A DNA stretch of 64,000 bases from Fragilaria crotonensis (taxonomy: Eukaryota; Bacillariophyta; Fragilariophyceae; Fragilariales; Fragilariaceae). Under the pieces are notes generated by a model. That model saw only the letters and a list, made by a program, of their open reading frames with translations, did no database searches and had not been told where the DNA came from. The stretch's first letter is position 1. Each line of letters opens with the position of its first letter. Location: contig JAKSYS010000007.1 of the NCBI GenBank assembly GCA_022925895.1, forward strand, positions 186,001 to 250,000. The letters are read 5' to 3'. Positions 31,102 through 43,519 of this stretch are shown in pieces. The translations under genes were made by a program, and so were the position numbers.

Positions 31102-34100
31102 TCACTCCGACTCACAAACGATGGAGCTCGCGAAGGCCTCAATTCTGGCGACGAGCGACGTCGCGGTGTCCGTGAAGGATTTGTCACGTATCCGTCGTTT
31201 GTTCATAATGACCACCAGTATCACCAAACCATTTTCGTCCACAATCAGTCGAGCAAAAATAGCGCCTGTGACACGATGAATGAACTGCCGACAAGCAACA
31301 CTTCGAATCTGATTAGTACGTCGATTCAAAGGAAACACGAATTCGTGCGCCTTCTCGATCGCCCCCAAGTATGACGGATCTGTCATGTGCACGCCATCGT
31401 CAAGAAAATCTTCACCCAAAAGCCAACTTATTATCTTGTCAACTTTCCCTGGTTGACGAATGCAAAAGATCTCTGGAATCATGAACGGGTTAAGAAACAA
31501 ATCTCTCGATATGCAAACCTGCGGGCTACTGATTAGCTCCAGCCCATACTGCACACATCTCCTCTGCACAAGTTGGACATGCGCCTCGACCTTGCTCGTA
31601 CTTGCCACCAGCCAATTAAACATGATCCTGTAAGTCCGGTTGGTATCGAACACTGAATCCAGTGAAACCTCTACCCACTCATACGTCACCTTTTGTCCCT
31701 TGCAAAGTCGGATTTTAAATCTCTTCATCTTTTCGGTGGTACCAAGTCTCGCGTTCTTCAGCTCTACCAGCATGTCAGGATGTTCATCCTTTCTGGTCAC
31801 GATTTCGACTGCTAGGTCATCAGAGGCATCGTCCTTCTCACGAAGTTTGCCCAGATACTCAAGCAAACGCTTAAACTTTTCAATATACTCCTGCTCCGCG
31901 ACGTCATCAGTGACTTTGGGAGGGATCAACTCGAATTGAAGCCGTCTGCATCGTAAGGGCATCGACAACTCCATGTCGATGTCCTCCAGAATGACGTGAT
32001 CCATCGAATTCCATCGATATTCATCGGAGTACTTTTCAAAAGTTTGGACAACACGACGATACGACTTTTTGAGGGACGGACGAGAAGATCAATGGTTAGG
32101 TCAAATGCCATTCTCAAGTGACATTCCTAACATTGGAAAGATGCTTACATTTGTAAAAGGAGAGTACATCGAGTAGCAATACGAAATCGGTTTCTTGTCT
32201 TCTTCGGTTGGCGTGGCTGTGATAAGTTTCACATCGATGGTATCAGATTGAGAATCGTAAGTAAGCACATGGATCCGATGGCCCATGCTTAGAGTGTGCT
32301 GAATGTCGCCTTCGCTGACAGCGTTGCTCGCCGAAAGCACCGATGGGGTACAACTTGAAAGTCTTGAGTGATACGCTGTCTCACCATTTCCATCAATAGC
32401 TCTCGATGACTGGAATAATGGGTGCGTTCCATACCTTGCAAAGTTAGCTGATAGTGGTTATAACGATACACTCTTTTGTCGTTCATCTCTTGTGGCGTAG
32501 GAAAGTAATCAATCGTTAACGGTAGAATGGCAGGTTGACATAGAGACTTCCACAGAGGCCCAGCATGCCTCTTAAACTCAAGCTCGCCTAAAGGAAAAAC
32601 ATGTGACCAACGACGGCGATTGTGCGACTTCTTTTCCAGCTCGTCATCTTCGTCCTGTTGTCGAAAGGGATTCACGACGCTTTTCATGTTTTTGGAACCA
32701 CGGGTCCGACTTCTCGGATGATGATGAGCTGCATGTGATGGCAAGGTTAAAACGGGCATGCTCGGGGCATTTGACCATCGCGTTGGAGAGCCGGCTCCAA
32801 CAGTGGTGGGAGACCTAGGGGCAAACCGATCCTGCAAATTTGCGTTGGGACCGTGGGACATCAACGAAATAGACCGATGCTACATGGCAATTTGAGCGAT
32901 AGTTTTCGGGAATATCAAAGCAAATGAAACAACAAAAACTTACCATCAGTCCCCTTCGTTGATCGAAGCTACCTGACATCTGTGTTTGGGAACGCATAAA
33001 GCCTTGTAGAGGCTGTGCTGGGAAGTTTGGAATCTGACCAGGAGGGTCGGAACCAACTTTCATCCCTGCAAACGTCGAGTAAGGCGTAGGGCGCGAGCTC
33101 GCCTCGGCAACAGCACTAAGCTGAGTCAGGCTCCCACTTAATCCAGAACTACTCGCCGACTTCGACGTCATAAGGTCCCGTGATCCCTGCGCGGAATCAC
33201 CGGCCTTGTACTTCGAAAGCACCGCAACTAGTCCCCCGCTAGACTCGTTCGTGCTGGACACCGCAACTGCCGGGTACTCGAAACTTGGTTCGCTGAACAC
33301 CTCATTCTCCATTATCGACGAAACGAAGCCACTCAGGTCCAACGCAGGTCTAGCAGTGCTCGGCATCTGCAAGTTGGAGGCGAATTTGTTATCATACTCA
33401 TTCATCAGCTTTCGAAGATTTTCAGCGTCGACGTCGGGGTCGTCGTCCCCGAACGGCTCGGTTTCGAAGTCGAGCGAGGGAGAGCGTTGAATTTGAATTC
33501 CCGGGCCTCCTGAGCCAAAAGAGAATGACGGCATCCCACGCTCCAGCGAATGTCCGAAAAGCTGACTAGCAAGGCTAGAGGACGGACTTGACTTCGCACT
33601 CACGTCCGATTGCTCCGCACCTTCACCCCCCAGGGCTGGACTTCGGGCCCGTCTGGACATGTGGCGAGAACCAGAACTAGCAAACGACATTGGACCATCG
33701 GCGTCATCAAAATCGACGGTGCCCCACTCCCTAAGTTGCAACCGCCGAGTTGACGGCGTCACACTCAAGTGTCGTGCAATCCTGTTAGGTCCTCCGTTTT
33801 CAGATGCTGTCACAATGCCTTCGCGGTTCTCGTCCTGTTTGCTGCGGATGCGAAGGAGATTGACGAGCGGAGAAGGAAGAATGTAGGTCGATGTCCTTGG
33901 ACGGCAGGCCTCGAGAATATCCTTGAAATCTCGACCGGAGATCAGCTGGCGTTGCTGGCTCTGAGATTTTGTAATGCCTGACAACGATCCGGCATTTTTA
34001 GCTGCAAAAGACTTCAGAGCGGTAATGTCTGTGTTTCCAGCACCAGCACTGACTTCTGGAATAAGGAACCCGTGTGGAGCAATGGCCAAACCATCCTGCA

Positions 34101-36555
34101 TGTTGATCGAGTCGCGAGGTGGGACAAGCGTCACATGCGCACTTGAATCAACAGGGGTTGTGCCAGTTGAGTCCCCATCATATCGCACAAATGACAGATT
34201 CATCCAATGTGGCACTTCTGAATGAGGATCACCAACTTTTGGATGCGTGTCACCATCCTTCCGATCTCTATCGGAACCAAGGAAGTTATTGTACAAGAAG
34301 AAAGGCGCAACGTGAAGCGGCGGGAGGCCCAAACACACCATGTCGCTTCCAATACCAATATCCATCATTCTCTGATAAGTGATTCCTGCGAGCGCTCGGT
34401 CAACCTCAAACACCCCACATTCAGGGGAAACGACGACAACGCTGTTTCCCGGTCGGTGCAAATCTCGGTCCAAAAAGTGGAATTGCAGCAGATTCAGCGT
34501 CACGTTGATCGCTTCCAACAAGTTCCCTTGCATGGCCGTCGATGGTCGCCTGTAATTTTCTTTGGACAAATCCCAGCCAACATCGAACGGATACCGCACG
34601 AACTCGCGCTTGACTCTGACGATCAAGGAATCCCAATCAGACGGAGTCTCATTGTCGACCACGGTTTTGTAATGATCCTCATATAGTCGACCATAGACGT
34701 CGTATGACAAACGTGAATCCGAGTCAGGACTCCTGCTGTCTTGATTGACCAAGGTCCGACTGAAGAATACAACAGTCAGCGAATGCGTAACCTCGAGCTC
34801 CTTCCATTTCTTGAAGAGCTTGTACATGAAACGGACGAACTTGTCGAAAACGATTTCACAGCTACTTTCCTCCTTTCGCTCGCCGTCTAATTCATAAGGA
34901 TTTGAATAATCCCACATTTCCGAAGAAATCTGTACAAGCCAAATGATTCGCGTCGATCTGCTTCTGAAGGTTATTTTGGTGTCCTCAGTAATGATCCCTG
35001 ATTTACCAAATTGTCAGCATGTCGAATCTCTCTCGCGTGAGCTTTGATTCCTCTGGCGGAATCACTTAATCGTTCGCCTTCATAGATCCAACGACCAATG
35101 AGTGATTTCTGAAACAAATGCATGTACCCACGGGAAATGAACTGGTCCTTGATGGTGCAAAAGACAAAATCCGCCGACACGGCTTCCAGTACAGCTGGTT
35201 CGGCATTCTTCTCGATTCTGTTGACAGTGACGGTGTCGTAGGGTGACAGCTGGTACAAGTCGGCGATTTGACGCAATATGGATATTTGTGTCCGTGCTTG
35301 TCCCTTGAGTGATGTGAGCGTCCTTTCCGTGACAAGCATGACAAAGGAAGTGCGCAGTGTGTGTGTGGATCCAATCTTGGAAAACAAGTCTTCCTCTCCC
35401 GTCAATTCGTCAAGACTGTCCATGGATTGGACTCCCAAATCAGTCTCGTTGGTGGTGGCAGGAGCAGCAAGGGTGGTGTCCATTGTCATATCGGAGATGT
35501 CTCTAAAATGTGCCGGCTTGGGTATCTTTGTCACGGGTGGGCGCGAGTCGGTGCCAGTGTGTAATGTTGACGACATGGCATTTGTTGCTGCCTTTTTCTG
35601 AATGAGTGGTGGTTTTCCTGGTCTGAGAGTATCGCCGTTGGGCCGAGGTCGGGCATTCAATGACTGTGGCCCCTTCCTTTCTGTAGTGACTGGCGATTCT
35701 CCTCTCGGTGATTTGGGCAAGGACAAAGCTTGGATGGTATCTTTCTTATTGGTTTCATTGATCGACTCCGTTGATGAGGTCTCCGGATCAGCCGGGGATA
35801 TCGTGTCCTGCTTTTGATTTCCTCTAACAGTTCTGGGTGAGATCAAAGCGTCTAGAGTCCGCATAGTATTCATGGGTGGATTTGAGAAAACTGGCGGTTT
35901 CGATGAATCTCGTGTAGAGTCCGTGATCGGTGATGGGGAGCCCTTGAGCCAATTGGTGATTGCAGAGTTTGTGTTTCCTTCTGCCGACGTGAAGGTATTC
36001 TGCTGTGGGAAGGAAGGCGCCGACATCTGCATAGATCTCTTTTTGGCTGAACTTGGTTGCGTACTACTATTACCGCCAGTGGTAGGGTTAGAGTACTTTG
36101 TAATTCCTATCGGATCCCAAACTTTAATTTCAATCATGTTCCCAACTTCCAATCTTGCAGAGTTTGAGGAGTTCGATCCTGCGACCGATGCCAATTGTGT
36201 TTGTAATTCATTACTATACGCCATTTGCAGTGATGCTGCATGTTTGTGATCGTGAAGCGCTGGACTTCGCGTGGGGGTTGCATCACCTGTTGGCAGAACA
36301 GACCCAGAAACGGGTGCGGTGCCAAGGATGCTAGAGAGATAGTGCCACTCCTGACACTGCTCTCGTGAGGACGGAGTGACCGTGACGAGAACTTGAAACA
36401 GAGACGTGTGCAGAACCAGATCCGGCACTGGCATGTCCATGTCCATGTGAATTTGGTTCTGCGAAAAGATCTGGATGAATCGCTATTTCGGTTCCTTCAA
36501 ACGTGAGTTCCTCGTGGATACTCAACGATAGCAATCCAGATACCAGCATTTTCAT
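31102..36555 (-). CDS. DEPDC5/IML1-like GATOR1 subunit
   Basis: GATOR1 is the Rag-GTPase-activating complex that inhibits TORC1 at the lysosome/vacuole when amino acids are scarce. From ATG 36555 the N-terminal part has EGTEIAIHPDLF and later FCTIKDQFISRGYMHLFQKS, matching the animal QYIGRGDMWRLKKS region. The core has EMWDYSNPYELDGER, FYKVV-like EDHYKTVVDNE, SAMQGNLLEAIN-type TAMQGNLLEAINVTLNLL and GVFEVDRALAGITYQRMMD, all typical of DEPDC5. The middle has NRRRWSHVFPLGE and PAILPLTIDYFP; the C-terminus is conserved. Long Ser-rich inserts separate the blocks. An intron lies at 32832-32943. Frame changes near 36450, 35003, 32325 and 32055 split the open frames; three are single missing bases. 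I see no DEP domain. Confidence 0.85.
32832..32943 (-). other. Intron in DEPDC5-like gene
   Basis: 112 nt, starts GTAAGT and ends TTGCAG on the minus strand, joining RRGLM to DRFAPRSP. It sits in a low-complexity stretch, so the exact junction is supported by splice signals and frame only. Confidence 0.7.
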
Positions 36556-37112
36556 GCGTTTATTGTCGATTTATAGTGCATACACGATGTCCTCTTGTCT
36601 CTTGGCGACAGACTCTGACTTTGACTCCAATCATTCGGTGCCTCCGACCTCTGACTGAAACTTGATCAGTTGCATCGACTCGCAATCAGTCGTCAATAGT
36701 GTCGATTCATACTGGGGACTGGGGACTGGGGACTGGGGACTGGGGACTGGGGACTGGGGACTGGGGACTGGGGACTGGGGACTGGGGACTGGGGACTGGG
36801 GACTGGGGCCACTCGACCACCTGCCATACCTGGTACAGTACTAAGTACAGTCAGTACAGTACCTTGCTACCGGTAGACATTGAAGAACTATTAGGCTCAA
36901 TCTTAGCGAGGACACAGTGTGTTGAAAGAGAACACAAACTAAAAAAATATATGTTGATGTCAGAACACGGTTCGATGGTCGTGTCGCTTGCCTTATATAC
37001 GAGATGATCTTGGCACCTTTTCCATACATAGATCTTCCATACACAGATTCATCATACCTCATACCAGTACCGAAATTGGCGCCGGCACAGAACACGAATC
37101 TGACAACGAACG
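36556..37112. promoter_or_regulatory. Divergent promoter region with G-rich array
   Basis: 557 bp between two divergently transcribed genes, DEPDC5-like on the minus strand and the DUF1336 protein on the plus strand. It must contain both promoters. The middle is occupied by the (ACTGGGG)14 array. Core promoter elements could not be assigned. Confidence 0.5.
36711..36808 (+). repeat. (ACTGGGG)14 perfect tandem array
   Basis: Exactly 98 bp, 14 uninterrupted copies of the 7-bp unit ACTGGGG. Every unit carries GGGG separated by ACT, ideal spacing for G-quadruplex formation on the plus strand. It resembles telomere-type repeats in form but is not the usual TTTAGGG or TTAGGG. Confidence 0.95.
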
Positions 37113-40100
37113 ATGACCGAAGAAGATACGCGACCCTTGGATCTGCCTCCCGTCGAAGAGGGCGAGGTCGAGGACAAGGACGATGGAAACGATCATGATG
37201 ATAGAAAAGGTTTTGAAAAGGTGGCATCTGAAACGACCAAGGTAAAGGAACCCACAAGTTGAATTGGATACTATGGTTGTCAACTAGCGATCCAGATCCA
37301 TTTCCCTCGCTCACCTTTTTCTTGTTTGATAGATTCTCACATCACCAGTCATACGTGGCGTCAATGCTACCATTGATGCCTTTCCAAAGGCAAAAACAAC
37401 GGCAACCACTTCTATCGACAAGTCGCTCGGTGCCGTAACCGAGAATGTTCATGCCACGCAAGGTGACAAAGACTTGGACGACAACGATCGACAAGTTGGA
37501 GCGAAAGCGGACGACAGCAATGATTCAAACGCAAATGAACCTCTACTATCATCTTTGGCAGGTGCATTGGAACGTCCAGGACGACGAAAGTACCGTAAAG
37601 TTGACGGAGATGAGGCTGAGGAGTCAGTGCCAACGTCCTTTCAGAAAATGGCTGCCGATACGGCTCAGGTACGTGTATTCACCAACCACTATCCGCTAGT
37701 CATCACGTCCATACAAAGCACAAACGACACATTTGACGACAAAGATCCTACTAGCAGCAGCCGGGTTGTCTCACAGTAATGTTCTTTGCGCCCAACAGAT
37801 TCTTTCCTCTCCCATTCAACTCACTCAGAAGGCGATTCGAAAGACATCCGATAAAGTCAAAAACATATCGAAACATGGCTCGGTTTCCGGCGTTCAAGTC
37901 AATCCAGCCAAGGACAGCACTCCTTCTGAAACCAATCCATTATTGCTTGACGAGGATGTGAAGAGTCAACAAACCAATCCTCCTGATGCAGAATCGATTA
38001 AGAGCCGACCAATGGATTACATGAAAAAGGCAATGGATGAAACAGCTTCGGCTCTAACGAAAAATGTAGGTTGAATCCCGGAGGTGTTTCGTCACAGCAT
38101 ACTGTTACAGGTCGCATCCACAACACGCTAACAAACCCAACTCCTATCTCTGTTTTTTTTTCATAAAAGGTACAAAAGGCCAAGGACCTGGTCATGGATA
38201 CCACTGTCGGATGGCCCCATGGCAGTGCTGACGCGACTGGTCCCACCAAAAAGTCCAAAGGAAGTAAGCTTCCCGTTCGCTCTTCCGCTGGCAGCAAGGA
38301 GGGAGGTCCGTCCTTGCACAAAGGCAAGGACGATGATACTTGCGATGATCACATCACAATCAAGACTGTCGGTAGTGGGTTGCGGAAAGCATACTTCAAA
38401 ACCAAGGGACGCTTCGATGCTGTGTTGGATCGTATGAAGGTCCCCCGCAAGAACCGTGATACGCAGGATGATTCCATGCGATCATCGCTTGATAGTAGTG
38501 TTGGCATATTGGAGAAGGAGTGTACTGATACTCCCAAGGAAACTGGCGAAGTGATCCAGATTGTGATGACTCCCACCATTGCGATTTTGTTACACGATGT
38601 CACGGTTGCCTTGACGTTTTTGGGGTTTTGGCAGCCATTCCGACGTGGCACAATTGGAACACTATCATGAAGAACCAACTACCTTCATCTGTCATTCTTG
38701 TTTGGATCATAACTGCCTTCTTCGCAGGCATGGAAATTGGTCGAGTCAAGGGGATGAGGTCAGTGCCGGGGAAGAAAAGACATGAAGCATCCAAAAGTCT
38801 TGGTCCACCTCCTCCAAAATTGGGAAGTGCCTATACGGCAGCCGCCAGTGCCAGCCCTTCGAGCTCGGCCACGCTGCCTCCATCTGAAATCGTTGTTCAG
38901 ACGCATGTAGGCACGATTGAGGAGGAGTCAATCAAGGTGGGATACGCTCTGCTCCATATGTTGTTGTCACCCTTCTCGCGGATCAAACTATTGTTCCCCG
39001 AGGATGTGACTAAGGTTGTGGCTAAGCACGTCGATTCGGCAGTAGAAGCAGACGCCATCTTTTGGTCGACCCTAACCCATAAAACCCGAGAAACTTGGGA
39101 GACGGTTGGCTATATCGCTGTGGCAGATCCTTTGATGCAGCGTTTGCTCAAGAATCCAGACTATACGCACAAGCCTCTCAAGGACGTTATTGCGCTGCAA
39201 GAGAAAGAAGTCGCCACTGCCCTTGATCAAGCTGGTGGTGACACACGTGGAAAGATCAGTACCTTCGACATTAGCAAGTATGACGTTTCAGCACTTGAGA
39301 GCAATGTGGTTGCTCCATGCCTGAATCTCAGAGGAATAGATGTTTACGTTACCGAAGACCCTGAAGACAACCTCTCATCGCATCCGTTCTTGCTGAAGCA
39401 CGGACTTCGCAGCAAGCCAACCTTGTTCATCAATATCATCGCACAGTTCGCGAATATATTGGTATACTTTGAGCTACCGGAGTGGTTCACAGATTTTGAT
39501 GACATTGTTGAAGCTGACGACGACACCAACGAAGTGCGCGCTATAAAGGTGAGTGCATTAGGGTTTGTTCTACGGCAACTGTGATGATCGATTTGTCTAA
39601 CACTACGTCTTTAAGCGATTCATCAATAATGATGACGATTATCGCAACAACCGCTTCAAAATTCTGCCTTGCCTTGTAGACGGACCACTTCCTATCCGGA
39701 TCCTCGCTCCACCCAAGAAAGAAATCACAATCCAGGGCAACATCCTTCCCACCAAATGGATCAAACACACAGCCACGACGGCGTCAGATGGTACCGTGCT
39801 GCATCCGTGCTTGGAACTTGAGGTGGACCTTATATCGAAAAGTACGTTGCGAAATGTCAGTGGTGTACTTCGCAACTACATGAAGAGCTTTTGTATCGAT
39901 TTGGCAGTCATCCTGTCCAAGCCCACCCCTGACGATCCCGACGAACCGGGTGCGTGTGTCGGATTGTGGTGTGTGGACCACATTGACATTGATCGATGCC
40001 CCCGCCTTCCTGATCGCGGTCGTTACGCAAGCAAATTGGAAGCCGACATTATGCGCGCCAGTTCCGTCGTCCGCCTTTCGGCGCAAGAACTTGCCACAAT

Positions 40101-40125
40101 TACCGAGGAAGCTTCTGCTGAGTAA
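37113..40125 (+). CDS. DUF1336 (EDR2 C-terminal-like) membrane-associated protein
   Basis: Starts at ATG 37113 with an acidic N-terminus. Four introns are placed at 37242-37332, 37669-37798, 38066-38169 and 39549-39615, all GT-AG. A membrane segment (SSVILVWIITAFFAGMEIG) lies near 38680-38740. The C-terminal part has the DUF1336 pattern: LFINIIAQFANILVYFELPE, RFINNDDDYRNNRFKILP and a final ILPTKWIKHTA...EVDLISKST block, ending TAA at 40123-40125. Plant relatives (EDR2) bind lipids through this region. One frame change near 38625 is a missing G in a G run. The stop codon is 27 bp from that of the converging Mpv17-like gene. Confidence 0.8.
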
Positions 40126-40152
40126 TGGGCGGCGGTAATTCATTTTTGTTTT

Positions 40153-40890
40153 TTACTCCTTCGTGGGTTGTGTGTCTTGTGACGAAATGTTGGAAAGAAT
40201 CATGAGCCAGAAGAACGAGACGAAGGCTATGAAAGGGATTCGTAAATGGGAAGGGACGAATCCAAACGTGAGGACCTGGACTGGTGCCCAGATAGACCAA
40301 TATCGTAAAAGTAAACCTTCGTTCTGTACATGACTGACGTATTTGCGCAAGCCATCCAAAACACTGTCATCTGCTGAGAGGATCGCTTTCATCGCGTACG
40401 CCACCGGAAGGCACAAGAACGGCGTCAACACGACCATATCCAACGCAACTTGTTCCAAGACTGTGAGCCACGAGTTAGAATCACCAAAGACCGAGGGGAA
40501 GACATGGTTGTACAGATATTCCTGCACGCAGCCTTGGTAGATTCCTCCGTACAGCAAGAATCCGACGTTGCGCTGAATGTCGAAATCCAGGCTGCCCTGT
40601 CGACGGGATTTTTCCTCGGCTTGTGTTTGCTCATCCGTTTGACTCTGAACGACAAGATCGGCAGCAGAAGCTTTAAAACTACAAGTCATGAAGGCCGCTG
40701 CGTAAGGCTGTGAGTGGTAGAACGCATCCACAGCGCTGGCTGTCCCAGCAATGTCAAATGCCTGAAGACTGGTTGTCTTTGTCCAAAATGCCCGCTGTGG
40801 CGGTTGTGGATATCCAACTCCACCTTGAATGACAAAGGACTCAACCGAGACAGCGGTAGCACAAGCGAGTATCAAAGACGTTCGGATCAT
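40153..40890 (-). CDS. Mpv17/PMP22-family membrane protein, likely plastid
   Basis: 245 codons from ATG 40890 with no frame breaks. The C-terminal signature WSIWAPVQVLTFGFVPSHLR followed by a final helix is the Mpv17/PMP22 family pattern, and earlier helices (EQVALDMVVLTPFLCLPVAY) fit. These are small four-helix proteins of organelle inner membranes with debated channel-like function. The N-terminus (MIRTSLILACATAVSVESFV) resembles a signal peptide followed by Phe, compatible with diatom plastid import. It converges on the DUF1336 gene with a very short 3' gap, so the transcripts probably overlap. Confidence 0.82.
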   Translation of the reverse strand: MIRTSLILACATAVSVESFVIQGGVGYPQPPQRAFWTKTTSLQAFDIAGTASAVDAFYHSQPYAAAFMTCSFKASAADLVVQSQTDEQTQAEEKSRRQGSLDFDIQRNVGFLLYGGIYQGCVQEYLYNHVFPSVFGDSNSWLTVLEQVALDMVVLTPFLCLPVAYAMKAILSADDSVLDGLRKYVSHVQNEGLLLRYWSIWAPVQVLTFGFVPSHLRIPFIAFVSFFWLMILSNISSQDTQPTKE

Positions 40891-41654
40891 TGCGAATTGT
40901 GTTGTTTACAGAACACAAGGCAGTCTACTTGTATGATCGGAATAATGATGATACGACTTGATTTCGTGAGGAACTGTAGCATATGTTGTTCCGATGAGGG
41001 GATGCTGAATTCCGACAGTCACAGCGAGCAGGTCGGAGTTGTATCGCCACGTCACGGTACATCAGCTGCTGGAACAGCCACGCGACCTACGGATCGCGTG
41101 AATTTCAAATCTCAGCTTTCTGATTGGTTGAATCGTGGAGAGGTGGCTTGTGTGTTCCATGTCAGGGTGATGTCATCAAGGCGCAACCCCTGGCGAGTCC
41201 GAAGTTCGCAAAAACAATGCTGGTACGGCAGGTACAGGTACTGTATGTTTATGCATAGTAGCTACCGGTAGTATCCTACTAGCTCGTAGCTCATACAGGA
41301 GTGAAAAGGGGTTAAAAACATTTCCAATAAAAAAGTGGTGAATGAGAATGAGTTCCATGATGTGCGCTCCATCTTTGGAAGACGAAGGTCTTCTGCAAAT
41401 CCAACGGGGTTCACGATCGATTGTTGATTGTTGATCTAGCTGACGGCGTAACAGATTACGTCTCATGGACCGCAACGAATGGGGCACGACATGACTACCG
41501 GTAGTACATGAACATCCAGCTCTTCAACTATCCAACATCGATGTGCTATAACAAGAAGATACTTGGAGTAGGGAAAACACACTTACACATACAAGTCCTA
41601 CCTGACACGAATTAGATGATAAAACGACACATCCTTCCACATTAAATCACATGC
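40891..41654. other. Intergenic, no gene recognised
   Basis: Upstream of the Mpv17-like gene and downstream of the DUF6824 gene. Short open frames only. GTAC words occur near 41225-41275. Confidence 0.4.
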
Positions 41655-43195
41655 TTACGCTTGGGGCCTCAGCGACTTGATCGCTTGTACTTTCGCTCGA
41701 CAGACCTCCTTCCTCTTTGCCACAAGTTCTTGGGCAGCATCAACTATCGTTTGAAGTTCTGGTGCCTTTTCACGGAGCGCTTGACTGGTCTTTGCTCGAG
41801 CCTTTTCCTTTGAAATCTCCACCCACCGCCCTTTCTTATCCATCAAAAAGCGACCGCCACCGCTGAAAACTTCTTCCATTACAAGCGTTGCGATGCCAGC
41901 CTTTTAAGCTTTGGCGCAGCCAAGTGCTCCATTTGCCGTCTACGCACAAGCTCTCGAAATTTTTGGTTTCCGGGATGCCCGTTGGTAACGCCTCCTCTGC
42001 CCATCAAAACGTCGTCATCATTAACTTCGATTGTTTCACATGCAACGACTGTCCTCGACTGATCAACTTCGGATTCACCATCGCGAATGTCAAATGTAGA
42101 TGCAGCTCGTTCGCGCAGCGCTTGACAAGTTTTCTCTCGAGCAGCCTTGAATCCAATGTTGAACCACAAGTTCTTCTTACCGTTTGGACTGGATTGATCG
42201 GACAGCTTCAGAAATCGTCCCCCATTCCCGGTGATCTCCGCGACGATTCGCTTGGCGATATTTGTTTTGAAAAGCGGCTTGTTAAACAGATACAATGGTT
42301 GGTATTCTGCAATGAGTGTCCGAAACTTGACGTTGCCAGGATGAGTATTTGCCCCCGCACCCCGACCGCACAGAACGTCCTTTGAAGTTATGCTGCTTGA
42401 TTCGATCAACCCTGTATTGCTCTCGTCAAAGGTGGATGGTGACGGTGGCGGAGATGGAACTGGCGATGATGGTGGCAGTGTCAATGGCGGCGTTGGGGAT
42501 TGGAGACGAAGTGGGAATTCGGGAGAGGACTGGATAACATTGAAAGTCCTTTCGAAGTTGTTCCCTGTTGGAGCGTAGTTGACTTCCCTTCGGTAATGAA
42601 GTGCTGTTGGAGGCGACTGTTGGTATCCATGGGCATGGTAGAACGGTGGTGCATAATGAGAAGGGACGGGAGGGTTGTATGATGGAGCAGCGTCAAACGG
42701 AGTAGACTGATTTGGATGCATTAAGTGGTTCCTTGAAGCATCGACATTTGCAGGTTGATAAGGAGTCCAAATTGCATGATGAAGTGGAATAGGCGTGTAG
42801 TCGTAATCGGCGAGATCAGGATGATTCTGGAATCTCTCATGAGGTTGATGAGAGTAGTGATTTCCGTTCGTGTTGACTTGCGCTGGTGAATATGTTGATG
42901 ATTGAGCGGTCATGGAGTATTCCTTCCGTTCTTCTGATGGACTGATGTACGATCTCTCTCGATGTTGCTGAGGGTGGTGGTTTCCGCTTGCGTTGATTTT
43001 CCCTCGTGAATACGATGATGATTGAGAGGTCATGAAGTACTCCCTTCGTTGTTCTGGTGAACTTGTGCACGTTGGATTCGTCGAGTTGGACTGATTTTGT
43101 GACTCGAGAACGACACGAAGCGGGAGTCTTGGAAAAATGGATAATCGTGCCAATTCGGCAAGTGATGGAACCCGGAAATGACTGATTTTAGTCAT
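41655..43195 (-). CDS. Protein with two DUF6824 domains
   Basis: From ATG 43195 the first 250 residues are Ser/Pro/His/Tyr-rich and carry two similar 24-residue-scale repeats (HERSYISPSEERKEYSMTAQ region). The first DUF6824 domain follows (DVLCGRGAGANTHPGNVKFR), with GGRFLKL and WFNIGFKAAREKTCQALRER. A second copy begins DVLMGRGGVTNGHPGNQKFR. The frame stops at 41879 after RLASQRL, but the expected continuation (VFSGGGRFLMDKKGRWVEIS) is open in the next frame. Restoring one G in TTG(G)TAATG joins them and completes domain two. No function is known. The two-domain arrangement suggests internal duplication. Confidence 0.75.
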
Positions 43196-43519
43196 TTTCG
43201 GAGGTATTACCAGACAAATAGAGAGTGTAAACGAAAATCTTTCTTAATCTCTCTTAAGAAGAACGATAATGCCCCGAAACTGCAAATGAAACTGGTGGTC
43301 CACTCTGTAGAGAATGTACTAGGTACCTTGTAGCATTTATTTACAAGGTCATGGTTGATCGTGCATGCTCTGTCTAGGAACTAGGAAGTCTGATGGCAGA
43401 AGGGTCAGTGAAACGTGGATAAGAAACTGCAACGTCGGAAATACGACGATATAGATGTTTAAATGGGCACCACTAATTACTACCATAAAGGTGACTTGTC
43501 AAATCCTTCGATCTGGACA
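43196..43519. other. Short intergenic region
   Basis: Upstream of the double-DUF6824 gene and downstream of the ABC-F gene. No gene seen. Confidence 0.4.
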
